Source of the DNA: Saccharothrix sp. ALI-22-I | GTDB taxonomy: Bacteria > Actinomycetota > Actinomycetes > Mycobacteriales > Pseudonocardiaceae | Length of the DNA: 64,000 nucleotides | Reading direction: 5' to 3' | Assembly: GCF_001984175.1 (NCBI RefSeq) | Contig: NZ_MTQP01000069.1 | Span: 744,001-808,000 of the forward strand | Shown: piece after piece, positions 1 through 7,213 of the stretch | How positions within the stretch are numbered: the first letter of the stretch is position 1 | Layout: each line of letters opens with the position of its first letter | Notes under the pieces: generated by a model | Databases searched by the model: none | What the model was told of the DNA's origin: nothing | What the model saw: the letters and a program-made list of their open reading frames with translations, nothing else | Position numbers and translations under genes: made by a program

Positions 1-406
1 CCGTGCCCAGGGCGTGGTAGGTGTGCACGACCGGCACTCGGGCCTTGCGCGCGGCCAGCACCGAGGCCAGGCCGGACATCCAGAAGTGCGAGTGCACGAC
101 GTCCGGTCGCTCCTCGTACCAATGCTGTTCGAGGAACCGGGCGAATTCGCCCATGTGCGGCAGCAGTTCGTCCTTCGGCACCGCGCGCGCCGGACCGGCG
201 GGCACGTGCACCACGTCGTAGCCTTGTTCGGTGCGCACCCGCTGCGGCAGGCCCGGGGCGTCGCGGCGGGTGTAGACCACCACGTCGTGCCCGAGCGCCG
301 ACAACCCCGCCGACAGCGCGGCTACGTGCACGTTCTGCCCACCTGCGTCGACACCGCCCAAGGCGGCCAACGGGCTGGCGTGCTCGGACACCATCGCGAT
401 CCTCAT
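1..406 (-). CDS. Glycosyltransferase family 4 protein, N-terminal part (cut by left window edge)
   Basis: Starts at the ATG at 406, where it overlaps the previous gene's stop by ATGA, and reads off the left edge after about 135 residues. The start MRIAMVSEHASPL, the loop GGVDAGGQNVHV and the block HSHFWMSGL (near residues 107-115) are the nucleotide-binding-side signatures of GT-B fold GT4 enzymes of the sucrose-synthase/MshA group. The C-terminal donor-sugar domain is outside the window. It should be a cytoplasmic retaining transferase and is the fourth gene of a tightly coupled glycan operon. The family call is good; the sugar donor and acceptor are unknown. Confidence 0.88.
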   Translation of the reverse strand, partial: MRIAMVSEHASPLAALGGVDAGGQNVHVAALSAGLSALGHDVVVYTRRDAPGLPQRVRTEQGYDVVHVPAGPARAVPKDELLPHMGEFARFLEQHWYEERPDVVHSHFWMSGLASVLAARKARVPVVHTYHALGT

Positions 407-1296
407 CCGCTCACTCCTGTCAACAAGTGGTCCCAACTCCGCAGGAAGGCGTCGAGTCCGTACCGTGCCAGGGCGAACTCCCTGGCCTGCTTGCCCTTCT
501 GCCTGGCCAACGCCGGGTCCGCGACCAGGTCGGCCACCGCCTGCACCAGCTCCTCCACATCGGTGGACACCACACCGGCGTCCGGGGGCACCGCGCGCAC
601 CACCTCGGTGCACGCCAACGCCACCACGGGCATCCCCAGGTGCATCGCCTCGATCAGCGACAACCCCAACGACGTCCACCGCACGGGGTGCAGGTAGAGC
701 CGTCGCCGGGCCAGTTCCCGGTGCAGCGATCCCAGCTCGTGGTCGCCGCGGCCCATCGCGCCCAGCCTGCGGGTGTGCATGCCGTAGACGTCCAACGGAG
801 CCGCTTCGGCGAATCGCGGCAGCAGGTCGGTACCCACCGCCCGGCCGCGACGCACCGGGTCGTTCACCACCACGGCGGCACGTTCCAGCTCGCCCGTGTA
901 CAGGGGGCCGGGGTCCACCACGCCGTGTTCGATGACCACCGTACGCGTGGTCCCGCAGTCCCACATCAGGTCGTTGAAGTGGGTGACGTGGACGATCGTG
1001 CCCGGCCAGTCCTTGAGCGGGTGCGTCTGGTTCGGGTACCTCGGTGTGTTGTGCTCCAGGTACACCCACGGAACGCCGGTGGGCACCAAGCCGACTTCGA
1101 CCGGCCGTTGCAGCACCGCGATGTCTGCCCCCACCTCGGGAAGAGCCGCTTCGGACACCGCGACTTCGCGGGCCGCCGGCCAGTCGCGTCCAGCCAGGCC
1201 GATCCCTTGGGGCGGCCCGGGAATCAGGTACTCGTGACCGCCGCGGACGAACGCGTTCGTCCACGAACCGTGCACGTGCCACAACAGGATCTTCAC
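403..1296 (-). CDS. Glycosyltransferase, GT4-like
   Basis: 297 residues from the GTG at 1296, which overlaps the upstream stop as GTGA; longer readings run into the upstream gene and look non-coding. The N-terminus VKILLWHVHGSW is a GT-B first strand. The block TSLGLSLIEAMHLGMPVVAL (about residues 215-235) is the GT4 donor-binding E-x7-E-type motif. It lies between a GT9 enzyme and another GT4 enzyme with 4-nt overlaps, so it probably adds one sugar to the same surface glycan. At about 300 residues it is somewhat short for GT4. Substrate not deducible. Confidence 0.8.
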   Translation of the reverse strand: MKILLWHVHGSWTNAFVRGGHEYLIPGPPQGIGLAGRDWPAAREVAVSEAALPEVGADIAVLQRPVEVGLVPTGVPWVYLEHNTPRYPNQTHPLKDWPGTIVHVTHFNDLMWDCGTTRTVVIEHGVVDPGPLYTGELERAAVVVNDPVRRGRAVGTDLLPRFAEAAPLDVYGMHTRRLGAMGRGDHELGSLHRELARRRLYLHPVRWTSLGLSLIEAMHLGMPVVALACTEVVRAVPPDAGVVSTDVEELVQAVADLVADPALARQKGKQAREFALARYGLDAFLRSWDHLLTGVSG

Positions 1297-2294
1297 GTTC
1301 GCACCCCCACGAGTTCGGCTACGGCGGTGACGACCCGGTCGGGGGTCACCCGGTTCAGGCACGGGTGCCCGGCGACAGGGCACTCGCGGGCGCGTGAGCC
1401 CCGACACGGCGCGTTCTGGTCGCCCAGCAGCACGTGCGGTCCGTACGGGGCCCACCGCTCGGCGGGCACGACCGGCGAGAACAACGACACGACCGGCGTG
1501 CCTACGGCGGCGGCGAGGTGCGCCGGTCCGGTGTTGCCGACGATCACGGCGTCCGCACGGGCCAGCAGCCCGGCCAGTTCGGCGAACGTCGTGCGGCCGC
1601 CGAGGTCGACGCCGTGCGTGCCCGCCACGTACTTCGTCAGCTCCGTTTCATCGGGCCCGCCGGTGACCAGGACCCGGTGCCCGGCCTCGGCGAGAGCCGT
1701 CACGCTCTGCGCACACCGCTCCGGTGACCACGCGCGGGCGGGCACCGAAGCGCCGGGGTGCAGCACCACGTACGGCCCGATCTCGGTGGTCTCCGGTGGT
1801 GTGGTGATCGCCAGCCGGCCGTCGTCGCCCGGCGGCAGCTCGAAGCCCGCGGCCCGTGCGACTTCCAGCGCGCGTTCGGCCTCCGGGATGTCGGGGTCCT
1901 CGCGCAGCCGGATATCCAGCAGCGAACCGGGGTAGTCCGTGGAACGGGCCACGACTTTCGGCACACCGGCGAGCTTGAGCAGCAACGCCAGCGGCAACGA
2001 ACTCTGGTGGAACGAGGTGAGGATCAATGCCACGTCGGCGCGAACCCCCTTGAGCAGGGCCACAATCCCTTCGATGTCCGGTGTGCGGATCTCCGGTGCG
2101 GGATGGCTGATCCACGGGCAGTCCCAGCGCACGACCCGCTGCACGCCGGGCAGCAACGCCGCCGCCTGTGCGCCGGAATACCCGCACAGCAACACGACTT
2201 CGCCCGCGTGCGCGGCGGCGCGGACCGCCGGACCGGCGAGCAGCACGTCACCGTCGCTGTCCAGTCTGGCCACGAGTGTCCGCGTAGTCCTCAT
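1293..2294 (-). CDS. Glycosyltransferase family 9 (heptosyltransferase-like)
   Basis: 333 residues, ATG at 2294 overlapping the upstream phosphatase stop. The sequence fits GT9 (ADP-heptose:LPS heptosyltransferase-like): N-terminal RTLVARLDSDGDVLLAGPAV, a central block VVLHPGASVPARAW (about 172-185) and VIVGNTGPAHLAAAVGTPVV (about 252-271), the D/GTGPxH-type donor site. In Gram-negatives GT9 builds the LPS core; here, beside a GmhB-like phosphatase, it probably transfers a heptose or related sugar to an actinobacterial cell-wall or exported glycan. Family call strong, heptose as substrate inferred. Confidence 0.88.
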   Translation of the reverse strand: MRTTRTLVARLDSDGDVLLAGPAVRAAAHAGEVVLLCGYSGAQAAALLPGVQRVVRWDCPWISHPAPEIRTPDIEGIVALLKGVRADVALILTSFHQSSLPLALLLKLAGVPKVVARSTDYPGSLLDIRLREDPDIPEAERALEVARAAGFELPPGDDGRLAITTPPETTEIGPYVVLHPGASVPARAWSPERCAQSVTALAEAGHRVLVTGGPDETELTKYVAGTHGVDLGGRTTFAELAGLLARADAVIVGNTGPAHLAAAVGTPVVSLFSPVVPAERWAPYGPHVLLGDQNAPCRGSRARECPVAGHPCLNRVTPDRVVTAVAELVGVRT

Positions 2295-2806
2295 AGGACC
2301 ATCGCCAATGCGGACACGAGATCGGGCGCGGTGAAGGGCGCTCGGTCGACCTCGTCGGGCAGGGTTGCCGGTGTGGGCACGAGAATCGGGACGACGCCCG
2401 CCGCGAGTGCGGCTTTGACATCGGCTTCGATGTCGCCGATGAAGTAGGTGCGCTCGGGCCGTGCCTGAAGCGCTTCACACGCCCGGAGGATCATGGTGGG
2501 CGCGGGTTTGCGGCACGTGCAGCCGTCGTCGGGGTGATGCGGGCACACCTGCCAGGTGCTGAATCGACCGAGCAGCACGTCGACCCGCGCGTTCACGGCG
2601 TCCACCTGGTCGCGAGTGAGCAGACCGCGACCGATGCCGGACTGGTTGCTGACTACGCCCGTGCGCACTCCGTGAGTGCGCAGCGCGTGCAGAACCTCAC
2701 GCGCGCCGGGCATCGGCTGCACCTGGTCCGGGTCGCCGTTGTAGGGCACGTCGGTGATGAGCGTGCCGTCGCGGTCGAAGAGAACGGCGTCGGGGTACTG
2801 GTCCAC
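2291..2806 (-). CDS. HAD-IIIA phosphatase, GmhB-like (heptose-1,7-bisphosphate phosphatase type)
   Basis: 171 residues. HAD motif I is DRDGTL (near residue 11), motif II VVSNQSG (about 52-58), motif IV YFIGDIEADVKAA (about 132-144). The cysteine/histidine zinc loop CPHHPDDGCTCRKP (about 88-101) is the hallmark of GmhB and separates it from histidinol phosphatase proper. The predicted reaction is dephosphorylation of D-glycero-D-manno-heptose 1,7-bisphosphate for nucleotide-heptose synthesis. First gene of the glycan operon. The GTG start at 2806 has no Shine-Dalgarno; a TAACTC box 6 nt upstream suggests a leaderless mRNA. Confidence 0.85.
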   Translation of the reverse strand: MDQYPDAVLFDRDGTLITDVPYNGDPDQVQPMPGAREVLHALRTHGVRTGVVSNQSGIGRGLLTRDQVDAVNARVDVLLGRFSTWQVCPHHPDDGCTCRKPAPTMILRACEALQARPERTYFIGDIEADVKAALAAGVVPILVPTPATLPDEVDRAPFTAPDLVSALAMVL

Positions 2807-2812
2807 AGAGGA

Positions 2813-2847
2813 GAGTTAGCCGGCTGGGTGAGAAGCAAACGCTTCTC
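2813..2847 (-). promoter_or_regulatory. Possible leaderless promoter and palindrome of the glycan operon
   Basis: On the minus strand TAACTC (2818-2813) ends 6 nt before the GTG start at 2806, a spacing typical of leaderless actinobacterial mRNAs. A perfect inverted repeat GAGAAGC-aaac-GCTTCTC (2830-2847) sits between the -10 box and the -35 region, a good place for a repressor. No known operator recognised; no strong -35 seen. Confidence 0.35.
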
Positions 2848-2883
2848 GACAAAGCGCTACTCTCCGTCACCCTTATGTGGGTT

Positions 2884-2923
2884 CGGACGTGTGTGAGGAC
2901 TGTCGGATGTGTGTGAGGGCTGT
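2884..2923. repeat. Two tandem 20-bp repeats in a divergent promoter region
   Basis: Copies at 2884-2903 and 2904-2923 differ at two positions and share the core GTGTGTGAGG. The 20-bp period is close to two helical turns, as expected for paired activator or repressor sites. They lie between the glycan operon and the SRPBCC gene and overlap the -35 of the proposed SigB-type promoter. Confidence 0.5.
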
Positions 2924-2935
2924 CAGGGCGGGTAC
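2911..2935 (+). promoter_or_regulatory. SigB/SigF-type promoter of the SRPBCC gene
   Basis: GTGT (2911-2914), 15 nt, GGGTAC (2930-2935) matches the published Streptomyces SigB consensus GNNT-N14-16-GGGTAY. Expected transcript start is near 2942, leaving a leader of about 35 nt that carries AGAGAGG before the GTG at 2977. Confidence 0.5.
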
Positions 2936-2976
2936 CCGAGTGTCGCACTCGAATTCCCAAAGAGAGGTTGTTGCAA

Positions 2977-3555
2977 GTGACGACGATCGAGAAGTCCGTG
3001 GACGTCGAGGTCCCGGTCACGACGGCGTACAACCAGTGGACGCAGTTCGAGTCGTTCCCCCAGTTCATGGAGGGCGTCGAGCGCATCACGCAGGTGACAC
3101 CCACCCGCACCCACTGGGTCACCAAGATCGGTGGCGTGACCAGGGAGTTCGACGCGGAGATCACCGAACAGCACCCGGACGAGCGGGTGGCGTGGCACAC
3201 CGTGGACGGCCCGCCGCAGGGCGGTGTGGTGACGTTCCACCGGCTCGACGACCGCCACACCCGAGTCCACCTGCAGATGGAGTACGAGCCGCAGACGCTC
3301 ACCGAGAAGGCGGGCGCGGCGACCGGCGTGGTCGGACACCGCGTGTCCGCCGACCTGGAGCGGTTCAAGGAGTTCATCGAGCACCGTGGCAGCGAGACCG
3401 GTGCCTGGCGGGGCGACGTGAGCCGTCCGCCGCAGGCCGGCGAGACGCGCCACGACCTGCCCGACGCCGGCCGACCGGGCGACCCGTTGCCTGGTGACCC
3501 GCGGCCGGGTGGCCCGTTCCCGGGCGGCTCGGTGCCGGGTGACCCGTTGCGATGA
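2977..3555 (+). CDS. SRPBCC-fold (cyclase/dehydrase-like) stress-type protein
   Basis: 192 residues from GTG 2977, chosen because AGAGAGG lies 9 nt upstream; the in-frame TTG codons at 2968 and 2971 lie too close to it. Residues 1-145 are an SRPBCC helix-grip domain: EKSVDVEVPVTTAYNQWTQF, the conserved FPQFMEGV, and a C-terminal helix RVSADLERFKEFIEHR. These proteins form a hydrophobic pocket, but ligands of this subgroup are unknown. The last 45 residues are a low-complexity Pro/Gly/Asp tail with repeated PGDP and PGG units, probably disordered. The upstream SigB-like promoter suggests a general-stress gene. Confidence 0.85.
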   Translation: MTTIEKSVDVEVPVTTAYNQWTQFESFPQFMEGVERITQVTPTRTHWVTKIGGVTREFDAEITEQHPDERVAWHTVDGPPQGGVVTFHRLDDRHTRVHLQMEYEPQTLTEKAGAATGVVGHRVSADLERFKEFIEHRGSETGAWRGDVSRPPQAGETRHDLPDAGRPGDPLPGDPRPGGPFPGGSVPGDPLR

Positions 3556-3664
3556 GCACGCGGGCGGTGCGGGAGCCGCGGAGACGGCGTTGGGCACACC
3601 CGCCGATCCCCCGGCCCCGTCCGCCGGTTGACGGAAGCTGACAACGAACGAAGCTGCCAGCTGA

Positions 3665-3720
3665 CAACGCCGAAAGGCCCGTGAACTTCAACCCCGAGGT
3701 TCACGGGCCTTTCGGCGTTG
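3665..3720. terminator. Bidirectional terminator hairpin between convergent genes
   Basis: Perfect 22-bp inverted repeat: left arm 3665-3686 (begins CAACGCCGAAAGGCCC), right arm 3699-3720, 12-nt loop. It lies between the ends of the SRPBCC gene (3555) and the convergent gene ending at 3758. Part of the right arm (CCTTTCGGCGTTGCT) is repeated just downstream (3726-3740). The T-poor flanks are usual for high-GC terminators. Confidence 0.85.
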
Positions 3721-3757
3721 CTTTGCCTTTCGGCGTTGCTCTATCGCTTCACCGGGT

Positions 3758-4273
3758 CTAGCTCTGCTTGAGCCGCTCCCACAGCTGGGCCACGGACTGC
3801 CTCAGCGCCGAGGCGGCGTCACCGAGCAGCGAATCGGGCCGGCGGCCGCCGCTCGGGAGCGGTGGGTCGGCCTGCGGGTCCACGTCCAGGTTCAGCAGCT
3901 CGCGCAGGACCTCCAGGACCACCTCGGGGTGGCCCAGGGGCACCGGCGCGGCGAACGTCTGCACCGAGCTGATCAGGCCCTCGTGCCGCCGGACCAGCTC
4001 GCCGACCTCGGCGCCGGCCGCCGCGCCCGCCACCAGGTGCACCGGCACCGCGCGGTCGACGAACTCGGACAACACCTCGTCCACCTCGCGCCACGGCTCG
4101 TCCGCCGCGGGCAGCCGGCACCACATGACCTGCAGGTACTCCGTCAGCGGACGCCACGTGCCGGGCAGGTCGCCGTGCCTGCCGACACCGGCCGGGTCGA
4201 GCACGACCACGGCCGGCGCATCGGGCGGCCCCGCCCACACCACGGACGGGCCCTCGGTCCTGGGTTCTTCCAT
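3758..4273 (-). CDS. Conserved actinobacterial hypothetical, degenerate alpha/beta-hydrolase-like
   Basis: 171 residues, ATG at 4273 preceded by GGAGGTG. The segment VVVLDPAGVGRHGDLPGTWRP followed by PVHLVAGAAAGAEVGELVRR resembles the order of an alpha/beta-hydrolase fold, but no nucleophile elbow GxSxG is present, so catalysis is unlikely. The C-terminal 40 residues are polar and helical. It starts 4 nt after the metallophosphoesterase stop and is the last gene of that operon. Function unknown. Confidence 0.6.
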   Translation of the reverse strand: MEEPRTEGPSVVWAGPPDAPAVVVLDPAGVGRHGDLPGTWRPLTEYLQVMWCRLPAADEPWREVDEVLSEFVDRAVPVHLVAGAAAGAEVGELVRRHEGLISSVQTFAAPVPLGHPEVVLEVLRELLNLDVDPQADPPLPSGGRRPDSLLGDAASALRQSVAQLWERLKQS

Positions 4274-4277
4274 GCGG

Positions 4278-5006
4278 CTACACCTCCACTACGGCGGGTT
4301 CCACGCAGTACACGGTGTATGCCGATCGGATGATGGGTTGTGCGACATTGCGCACCCGCACCCCTCCGGGCGTCATGCCCTGCTCGACGCCGAAGTGCGC
4401 GTGCCCGTGCACGGCCAGGTGCGGCGCGTTGTCGTCGATCGCCTCACCCAGCAGGTAGGAGCCCAGGAACGGGTAGATCTCCGGCGGCTCGCCGCGCAGC
4501 GTGTCCGGTATCGGCGCGTAGTGCGTCAACGCCACCTTCACGTCGGTGTCCAGGCTGCCCAGGGCGCCCCGCAGGGAGTCGGCGATCTCGGTGGTGTGCC
4601 GGATGAACGCCTTCATCTCCGGCTCGCCGAACACGCTCCCGCACTTGCCCGCGAACCCGCCGCCGAAGCCCTTCACGCCCGCGACACCCAGCGTGTGGCC
4701 GTCGACCGAGATGGTGGTGGTCTGGCCCTCCAGCACGGTGAGGCCCGCGTCGCGCAGCACGGCGGTGACCTCGTCCGGCTTGTCGTCGTGGTGATCGTGG
4801 TTGCCCAGCACGGCTACCACGGGCACGTCCAAGCCGCCGAACTCGTCGGCCACCACCCGCGCCTCGGACACCGTGCCGTGCCGAGTCAGGTCGCCCGCGA
4901 GGAGCAGCACGTCGGCGCGTTCGCCGAGCTGTTCCAACGCGGGCCGCAGCCGGCCGCGCGCGTCCTCGCCCAAGTGCACGTCACCCACTGCGGCGATGCG
5001 GATCAT
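4278..5006 (-). CDS. Calcineurin-type metallophosphoesterase
   Basis: 242 residues with the complete dimetal signature: GDVHLG (residues 8-13), GDLT (near 38-41), GNHDHH (near 67-72), and a C-terminal HGHAHFG. These bind two divalent metals and hydrolyse phosphomono- or diesters; the short single-domain form resembles YfcE/UDP-diacylglucosamine-hydrolase-like enzymes, but the substrate cannot be told. No signal peptide. Its ATG overlaps the BON protein stop as ATGA, third gene of a four-gene operon. Confidence 0.87.
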   Translation of the reverse strand: MIRIAAVGDVHLGEDARGRLRPALEQLGERADVLLLAGDLTRHGTVSEARVVADEFGGLDVPVVAVLGNHDHHDDKPDEVTAVLRDAGLTVLEGQTTTISVDGHTLGVAGVKGFGGGFAGKCGSVFGEPEMKAFIRHTTEIADSLRGALGSLDTDVKVALTHYAPIPDTLRGEPPEIYPFLGSYLLGEAIDDNAPHLAVHGHAHFGVEQGMTPGGVRVRNVAQPIIRSAYTVYCVEPAVVEV

Positions 5007-5251
5007 CGAATCTCCTCTCGGCCGACCGGGGCTTCGGACGGCACCACCTTCACGTCGTCGAGCACGGTCAGTTCCGGGGCCACGTCGTGGATCACCGCCT
5101 CCAGTTCGGCGCGGCGTTCCGGACTCGCCACGTCACCGGACAGCAGCACGTGGTCACCACGCACGGTGACGCGCACGCCCAGTTCGGTGGTGCGCGGGTC
5201 CTCGGCCAGCGCCTGGCGCAGCCGGGCGGCGAGGTATTGCTCAGCGGTCAT
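5003..5251 (-). CDS. BON-domain protein
   Basis: 82 residues, ATG at 5251 overlapping the preceding stop (ATGA); longer readings upstream are shadows. One BON domain fills the protein: LAARLRQALAEDPRTTELGV, then VTVRGDHVLLSGDVASPERR with the conserved central glycine, then VHDVAPELTVLDDV. BON domains bind membranes or scaffolds and occur in osmotic-stress proteins such as OsmY and Kbp. No signal peptide, so cytoplasmic. Its place in an operon with a SigB-type promoter fits a stress role. Confidence 0.82.
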   Translation of the reverse strand: MTAEQYLAARLRQALAEDPRTTELGVRVTVRGDHVLLSGDVASPERRAELEAVIHDVAPELTVLDDVKVVPSEAPVGREEIR

Positions 5252-5820
5252 CGGGCGCTCCTGGTCAGCGGGGCGGGCAGGAGGTCGAGGCGTTCGACGA
5301 GCACGAGGAACGCCTCGGCGTACGGGGAGTGCTTGGTGGCTTCGCGGACGTGCTCCCAGTTGATCTGCTCGCGCAGCGCGCGGGCGAACGGCAGCAGCCC
5401 GCTGAAGTCGCAGCGGTGCCCGTCGAGGACCAGCAGTTTGCTGATCATCACGTCGGTCGCGGGCATCACGGGCAGCGTCACGGAGCCGACTGCCAGCTCC
5501 TCGGCGCGGCTGAGCGTCTCGTCGGTCACGGGCATCTCGTTGGGCCGGAACAGCAGGTCCACCAGCGAGTCGCCGTCGTAGACCTTCAACAGCCAGTCCT
5601 CCGGTGGAGTAGCGGCACGCATACCGGCCGCGACGAGCGCGCTCACCGCGGGGCCGGCGTCCTGTTCGCGCACCAGGATGTCCACGTCGTGTTCCGTCGC
5701 GGGCCCACCTCTGGCGTACACCGCGCACCCGCCCGCCAAGGCGAACGGGATGTCGTGCGCGCGCAGAGCCTTGGCGACCTTCGTCAACGTGCGCAGCAGC
5801 TCGTCTTGGACACCGCTCAT
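5248..5820 (-). CDS. Nucleotidyltransferase-fold protein
   Basis: 190 residues. N-terminal FALAGGCAVYARGG (about 26-39) and EHDVDILV (about 43-50) are the GG/GS loop and DxD metal site of the polymerase-beta nucleotidyltransferase fold; the rest is helical, as in MNT/AbiEii-like proteins. No partner HEPN or antitoxin gene is adjacent, so a toxin-antitoxin role is not supported. First gene of the operon with the BON protein, metallophosphoesterase and hypothetical. ATG at 5820 is 9 nt from a GGGTAA -10 box, suggesting a leaderless start. Confidence 0.8.
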   Translation of the reverse strand: MSGVQDELLRTLTKVAKALRAHDIPFALAGGCAVYARGGPATEHDVDILVREQDAGPAVSALVAAGMRAATPPEDWLLKVYDGDSLVDLLFRPNEMPVTDETLSRAEELAVGSVTLPVMPATDVMISKLLVLDGHRCDFSGLLPFARALREQINWEHVREATKHSPYAEAFLVLVERLDLLPAPLTRSAR

Positions 5821-5829
5821 GCGTGGTGA

Positions 5830-5855
5830 TTACCCGTCTGGATGGTTGTTCACAC
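5830..5855 (-). promoter_or_regulatory. SigB/SigF-type leaderless promoter, nucleotidyltransferase operon
   Basis: Minus strand: GTGT (5855-5852), 16 nt, GGGTAA (5835-5830), then exactly 9 nt to ATG 5820. No Shine-Dalgarno lies in the 9 nt. The same -10-to-ATG spacing recurs at 7176, 45298 and 58946. Confidence 0.6.
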
Positions 5856-5865
5856 GGCGGGGTAG
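5840..5865 (+). promoter_or_regulatory. SigB/SigF-type promoter of the DUF6480 gene
   Basis: GGAT (5840-5843), 16 nt, GGGTAG (5860-5865), overlapping the opposite-facing promoter of the nucleotidyltransferase operon. A second GGGTAG follows at 5879-5884. The last base departs from the Y of the consensus, so this is weaker than the others. Confidence 0.4.
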
Positions 5866-5894
5866 GGCCGTCCGGACGGGGTAGTCCAGAGGGC

Positions 5895-6131
5895 ATGACT
5901 GCCACACCGCCCGACCCGGATCCGGCCCGCACGCCCGGCCTGGAGCCCGGTGGCGGGGTCGCGCCCGGCGAGACGCCGCCCGATTCCGGCCAGACCTCCG
6001 GCCTGTCCCACCCGCAGCCCATGCCGTCACGGCGGGGGCCCGTCGTCACGCTCGTGGTGGTGGTGATCATTACGTTGCTGACGCTGGCGTTCGTGGTGGC
6101 CCAGGTGATGGGTTGGACCAACCTTTACTAG
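5895..6131 (+). CDS. Small tail-anchored membrane protein, DUF6480-like
   Basis: 78 residues from ATG 5895 with GAGGG just upstream. The first 50 residues are Pro/Gly-rich and carry RTPGLEPGGGVAPGETPP, the motif I associate with the actinobacterial DUF6480 family. Residues about 50-70 form one hydrophobic helix (VVTLVVVVIITLLTLAFVV), followed by a short tail, so the N-terminus is probably cytoplasmic. Function unknown; its promoter suggests stress expression. Confidence 0.78.
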   Translation: MTATPPDPDPARTPGLEPGGGVAPGETPPDSGQTSGLSHPQPMPSRRGPVVTLVVVVIITLLTLAFVVAQVMGWTNLY

Positions 6132-6161
6132 CCGCTCCCGGGGCTTCGGGGCTTCAGCGGT

Positions 6162-7166
6162 TCAGGGCTTCAGGGGCGGGCTTGGTTGGAGGCCTTCCTT
6201 GCGGGCGAGGCCGTCGAAGAGCTGCTTGAGCGTGTCGCGGGCGTTGTGGCGCGGTGACCAGCCGAGCCGGGTGAACGCCTTGGTCGCGTCCATCAGCGGT
6301 GCGGTGAGGGCCAGGTCCACCCAGCCGTGAGAGGTGGGTTGCAGGCGCAGGTGCCAGGTGATTCGGGCGGCCGTGCGGAGGGCGATCGGCGGGATCGGCA
6401 CGTGGCGGGTGCGCATGATTTCGGCGAGGACCTGGGGCGTGACGACCGGCTCGGAGACCAGGTTGAACGCGCCCTCGGCGCGGGTGGTGACGATCTTGGC
6501 GAGGGCATCGGCGAGGTCGTCGGCGTGCAGGAACTGGAGCACCATCGTGCGCGGCAGCGGGAGGACCGGCAGGCGGAGGCGGAACAGGGCGTGCGGGACC
6601 AGGGGGCCGAGGAAGTAGCGCTTGATCTCGGCGGCGGCCTCCGGTTGCAGCACCAGGCCGGGGCGGACGCGGGTGACGGTGAGGTCGGGGTGCTCGCGTT
6701 CGACCTGGTCGAGCAGGTGCTCGACGGCCGCCTTGTGCCGGCTGTAGTAGGAGTTGGCGAGGCCGTCGTGAGGCCAGCTCTCGTCCACGGTGTGGTCCTT
6801 GGCCGCTGGTGAGTACGCGCCGACGGACGACATGTGGACCAGGTGTGGGACGCCTGCTTTGACGGCGGCGGTGAACACTCGGTCACTGCCGGCGACGTTG
6901 GTGCGGTAGAGGACGCGCTCGTCGTGGCTGGGCTGGATGCGCCAGGCCATGTGCACCACGGTGTCGGCGTGTCTGAAGACCTCGGTGAGCGGTTCCTCGG
7001 CGCCGTCGCGGCTGAGGTCGACCGGGGTCCAGGCGATGTCGTAGGGCGGTTCTTCCTTCGGCGGGCGGCGGGAGATGCCGTGGACGGTGATGTCCGGCTC
7101 GTCGGCCAGACGGCGCAGCAAGGCCGTGCCCAGATTGCCGGTGGCGCCGGTGACGACGATCCTCAT
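6162..7166 (-). CDS. NAD(P)-dependent epimerase/dehydratase, extended SDR
   Basis: 334 residues. The N-terminal GATGNLGTALL (residues 7-17) is the extended-SDR glycine motif. SSVGAYSPA precedes SYYSRHKAAVE, which gives YxxxK (Tyr and Lys near 141 and 145). The C-terminal half carries the sugar-epimerase-like substrate domain, but the substrate is not evident. A paralogue lies at 58956-59981 with the same leaderless SigB-type promoter form. The ATG at 7166 has no Shine-Dalgarno. Confidence 0.87.
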   Translation of the reverse strand: MRIVVTGATGNLGTALLRRLADEPDITVHGISRRPPKEEPPYDIAWTPVDLSRDGAEEPLTEVFRHADTVVHMAWRIQPSHDERVLYRTNVAGSDRVFTAAVKAGVPHLVHMSSVGAYSPAAKDHTVDESWPHDGLANSYYSRHKAAVEHLLDQVEREHPDLTVTRVRPGLVLQPEAAAEIKRYFLGPLVPHALFRLRLPVLPLPRTMVLQFLHADDLADALAKIVTTRAEGAFNLVSEPVVTPQVLAEIMRTRHVPIPPIALRTAARITWHLRLQPTSHGWVDLALTAPLMDATKAFTRLGWSPRHNARDTLKQLFDGLARKEGLQPSPPLKP

Positions 7167-7175
7167 GGCTACCGG

Positions 7176-7200
7176 ATACCCGTGCGGGCCGGTGTGACAC
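7176..7200 (-). promoter_or_regulatory. SigB/SigF-type leaderless promoter of the SDR gene
   Basis: Minus strand: GTGT (7200-7197), 15 nt, GGGTAT (7181-7176), 9 nt, ATG 7166. This matches GNNT-N14-16-GGGTAY fully; the start codon lies where transcription should begin. Confidence 0.62.
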
Positions 7201-7213
7201 GGGGGAGGCGCGG

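Noticed and set aside
5248..5820. Toxin-antitoxin or abortive-infection module from the nucleotidyltransferase fold
   Set aside because: No HEPN or AbiEi-like partner lies next to it; neighbours are a BON protein and a metallophosphoesterase.
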